A stretch of DNA of 64,000 nt from Eubacterium sp. (GTDB lineage: Bacteria; Bacillota; Clostridia; Lachnospirales; Lachnospiraceae), in the NCBI GenBank assembly GCA_021769425.1, contig JAETSX010000038.1, positions 19,284 through 83,283 on the forward strand, written 5' to 3'. Below the pieces are notes generated by a model. That model did no database searches, had not been told where the DNA came from, and was given only the letters and a program-made list of their open reading frames with translations. Shown here one piece after another: positions 63,074 to 64,000 of the stretch; within the stretch, counting starts at the first letter, position 1, and each line of letters opens with the position of its first letter. The position numbers and the translations under genes are program-made.

Positions 63074-63226
63074 ATGGCATCTTATGTAGCTCCCGGCTTA
63101 CGGGACAAATTTGAAACCTTGTCCACAGATTTAAAAGACTGCATCCTGGCAAGAAACGTCAGACTGCAGACTCTTCAGGATCTCATCCGCGTATTGGAAG
63201 AAATTGTAGAAGAAGGAGAATCCTGA
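63074..63226 (+). CDS. 50-residue conserved-looking small protein
   Basis: Reads MASYVAPGLRDKFETL, later LQTLQDLIRVLEEIVEEGES, after GAGAGGTGATGAT. It is mostly amphipathic helix with an acidic C-terminus and no membrane span. A palindrome follows. The codon pattern and ribosome site support a real gene; function unknown. Confidence 0.65.
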   Translation: MASYVAPGLRDKFETLSTDLKDCILARNVRLQTLQDLIRVLEEIVEEGES

Positions 63227-63231
63227 GACAA

Positions 63232-63277
63232 ATCCAGCCATGCAGAACACAATAATGTGTGCCTTACATGGCTGGAT
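63232..63277. terminator. Hairpin after the small protein gene
   Basis: ATCCAGCCATG (63232-63242) and CATGGCTGGAT (63267-63277) form a perfect 11-bp stem with an inner ACAC/GTGT. A T-run is lacking, so terminator function is weak. Confidence 0.5.
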
Positions 63278-63292
63278 GAAACATCCGCATAA

Positions 63293-63517
63293 TTAAGATT
63301 TGATGGTTATACAATTATCAAGTTTCGCCATCGCTTCTTTTACCGGCTGCCGCAGTTCTTTTTCCTGCGCACTGCTTATCAACTCAAAGGTATTGTGAAG
63401 CCCGCTAATCTGCTGATCTAATTCATACAAATCCTCCCGTCTGTTTCGATTCTGGTGTTCCTCCCGCAGTCTGTTTTCTATCTTTTGTTTTAAATAATCC
63501 ATTTCTATACTTATCAT
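63293..63517 (-). CDS. Hypothetical 74-residue helical protein
   Basis: Starts MISIEMDYLKQKIENRLREE and is largely one charged helix, then LISSAQEKELRQPVKEAMAK. AGGAGAACAGAT precedes ATG. Short coiled-coil proteins of this kind are frequent in clostridia; no family recognised. Confidence 0.6.
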   Translation of the reverse strand: MISIEMDYLKQKIENRLREEHQNRNRREDLYELDQQISGLHNTFELISSAQEKELRQPVKEAMAKLDNCITIKS

Positions 63518-63715
63518 ATCTGTTCTCCTGTCATTTAAAATAATTTGCCAGGAATAGTATGCACCGGATTCTTTTTCTCATGCATGAAAATAAAAGTTCC
63601 TCTTGCAGGAATGAAACAAAACAGATAAGTGCGCATCCTCGCCAAGCGCTTTATTTCATAGGAAAGCCATACACTTTAGTGCCTCACAGCAACAAGGTCT
63701 TTCCTGATAAAGTAA

Positions 63716-63741
63716 AAAAAGAGCAGAATGATCTGCTCTTA
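63716..63741 (-). terminator. Terminator of tRNA-Trp
   Basis: On the minus strand AAGAGCAGA-TCAT-TCTGCTCTT followed by TTTTT. Confidence 0.88.
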
Positions 63742-63742
63742 A

Positions 63743-63813
63743 CAGGGGAAGAGGGATTCGAACCCCCGTGAACGGTTTTGGAGACCGCAATACTGCCGCT
63801 GTATGATTCCCCT
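63743..63813 (-). tRNA. tRNA-Trp (anticodon CCA)
   Basis: On the minus strand acceptor AGGGGAA/TTCCCCT, anticodon stem GGT/ACC around loop with CCA (GGTCTCCAAAACC), T arm GGGTTCGAATCCC, discriminator G. Its own promoter and terminator flank it. Confidence 0.95.
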
Positions 63814-63845
63814 ATAAACTATACAACACATTCCACGTAATACTT

Positions 63846-63875
63846 ATAATACGTGGAACTCATTTCTTATGTCAA
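63846..63875 (-). promoter_or_regulatory. Promoter of tRNA-Trp
   Basis: Minus strand TTGACA (63875-63870), 18-nt spacer, TATTAT (63851-63846), about 33 nt upstream of the tRNA. Confidence 0.65.
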
Positions 63876-63946
63876 TATATGTTTCATATGCCTTCAAAAA
63901 TCCATACAGCCTGACAATCCATCCATCCCGACCCTTGCTCTCTCCT

Positions 63947-64000
63947 GGTCAAGCCCTCGACCGATTAGTGACGGTCAGCTCCGTCCATCTCTGAACTTCC
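63947..64000 (-). rRNA. 23S rRNA, 3' end (gene continues beyond the window)
   Basis: The reverse complement begins GGAAGTTCAGAGATGGAC and reaches CACTAATCGGTCGAGGGC then TTGACC, the conserved 3'-terminal region of Firmicute 23S rRNA. The exact end is uncertain by a few bases. The ~135 bp between it and the tRNA-Trp gene contain no 5S-like sequence. Confidence 0.85.

Overview
The window looks like a chromosomal stretch of an anaerobic, spore-forming Clostridia, most likely a Lachnospiraceae-type gut bacterium. The reasons are clostridial-type strong Shine-Dalgarno sites, a sigma-H gene, an anaerobic class III ribonucleotide reductase, bifurcating-type electron transfer flavoproteins, and a cysE-cysS-mrnC-rlmB-sigH gene order known from Firmicutes. 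Most genes lie on the minus strand. No CRISPR array, intact prophage or transposase gene was seen.

Positions 1-2470 hold the 5' part of an FMN-binding glutamate synthase-like gene and a LacI-type regulator. Positions 2504-19927 form one large catabolic locus built around a divergent promoter region (14426-14794). To the right run homologues of fixA, fixB and caiC, then a second ETF pair (etfB, etfA). To the left run two class III CoA-transferases (caiB-like), a metallo-beta-lactamase hydrolase, caiD-, caiA- and bcd-like genes, a 35-residue membrane peptide, a sodium:solute symporter, a YitT-like protein, an MFS transporter and a lipase-like esterase. The set resembles the E. coli carnitine/crotonobetaine system. 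It lacks CaiT, CaiE, FixC and FixX and has extra enzymes, so it probably activates a dietary unsaturated or quaternary-amine acid to its CoA thioester and reduces it, using two ACAD/ETF couples. The LacI protein at its far end is a candidate regulator.

Positions 20026-24850 are an AT-rich, decaying accessory island. It contains a frameshifted hypothetical gene, an AIPR (abortive-infection) remnant whose ends are both supplied by a 93-bp palindromic MITE-like element, a compact three-gene overlapping cassette (DUF4869-like, mini-ATPase, possible TOPRIM-like protein), a broken flavodoxin and a collapsed AAA-ATPase/nuclease relic. From 24942 to 48000 come a chemoreceptor, a Y-family polymerase with a YolD partner, a truncated ABC-like ATPase, a PurF homologue without its catalytic cysteine, an OpuC-type quaternary-amine ABC transporter, a diaminopimelate decarboxylase, NrdDG with NrdR boxes, a ComEC-like lipoprotein, regulators, an MsmK/UgpC ATPase, dUTPase, a lytic transglycosylase and an S1-domain protein. 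From 48000 to the end come surface-polymer genes, a second chemoreceptor, tRNA-Thr, the sigH-to-ispF housekeeping cluster, apt, glf, small proteins, an NYN-domain protein, tRNA-Trp and the 3' end of a 23S rRNA gene.

The most unusual pattern cuts across gene function. At least nine genes carry tandem duplications (unit 29-84 bp) at or across their stop codons, some extending or frameshifting the C-terminus. Several families of interspersed palindromic repeats are also present.
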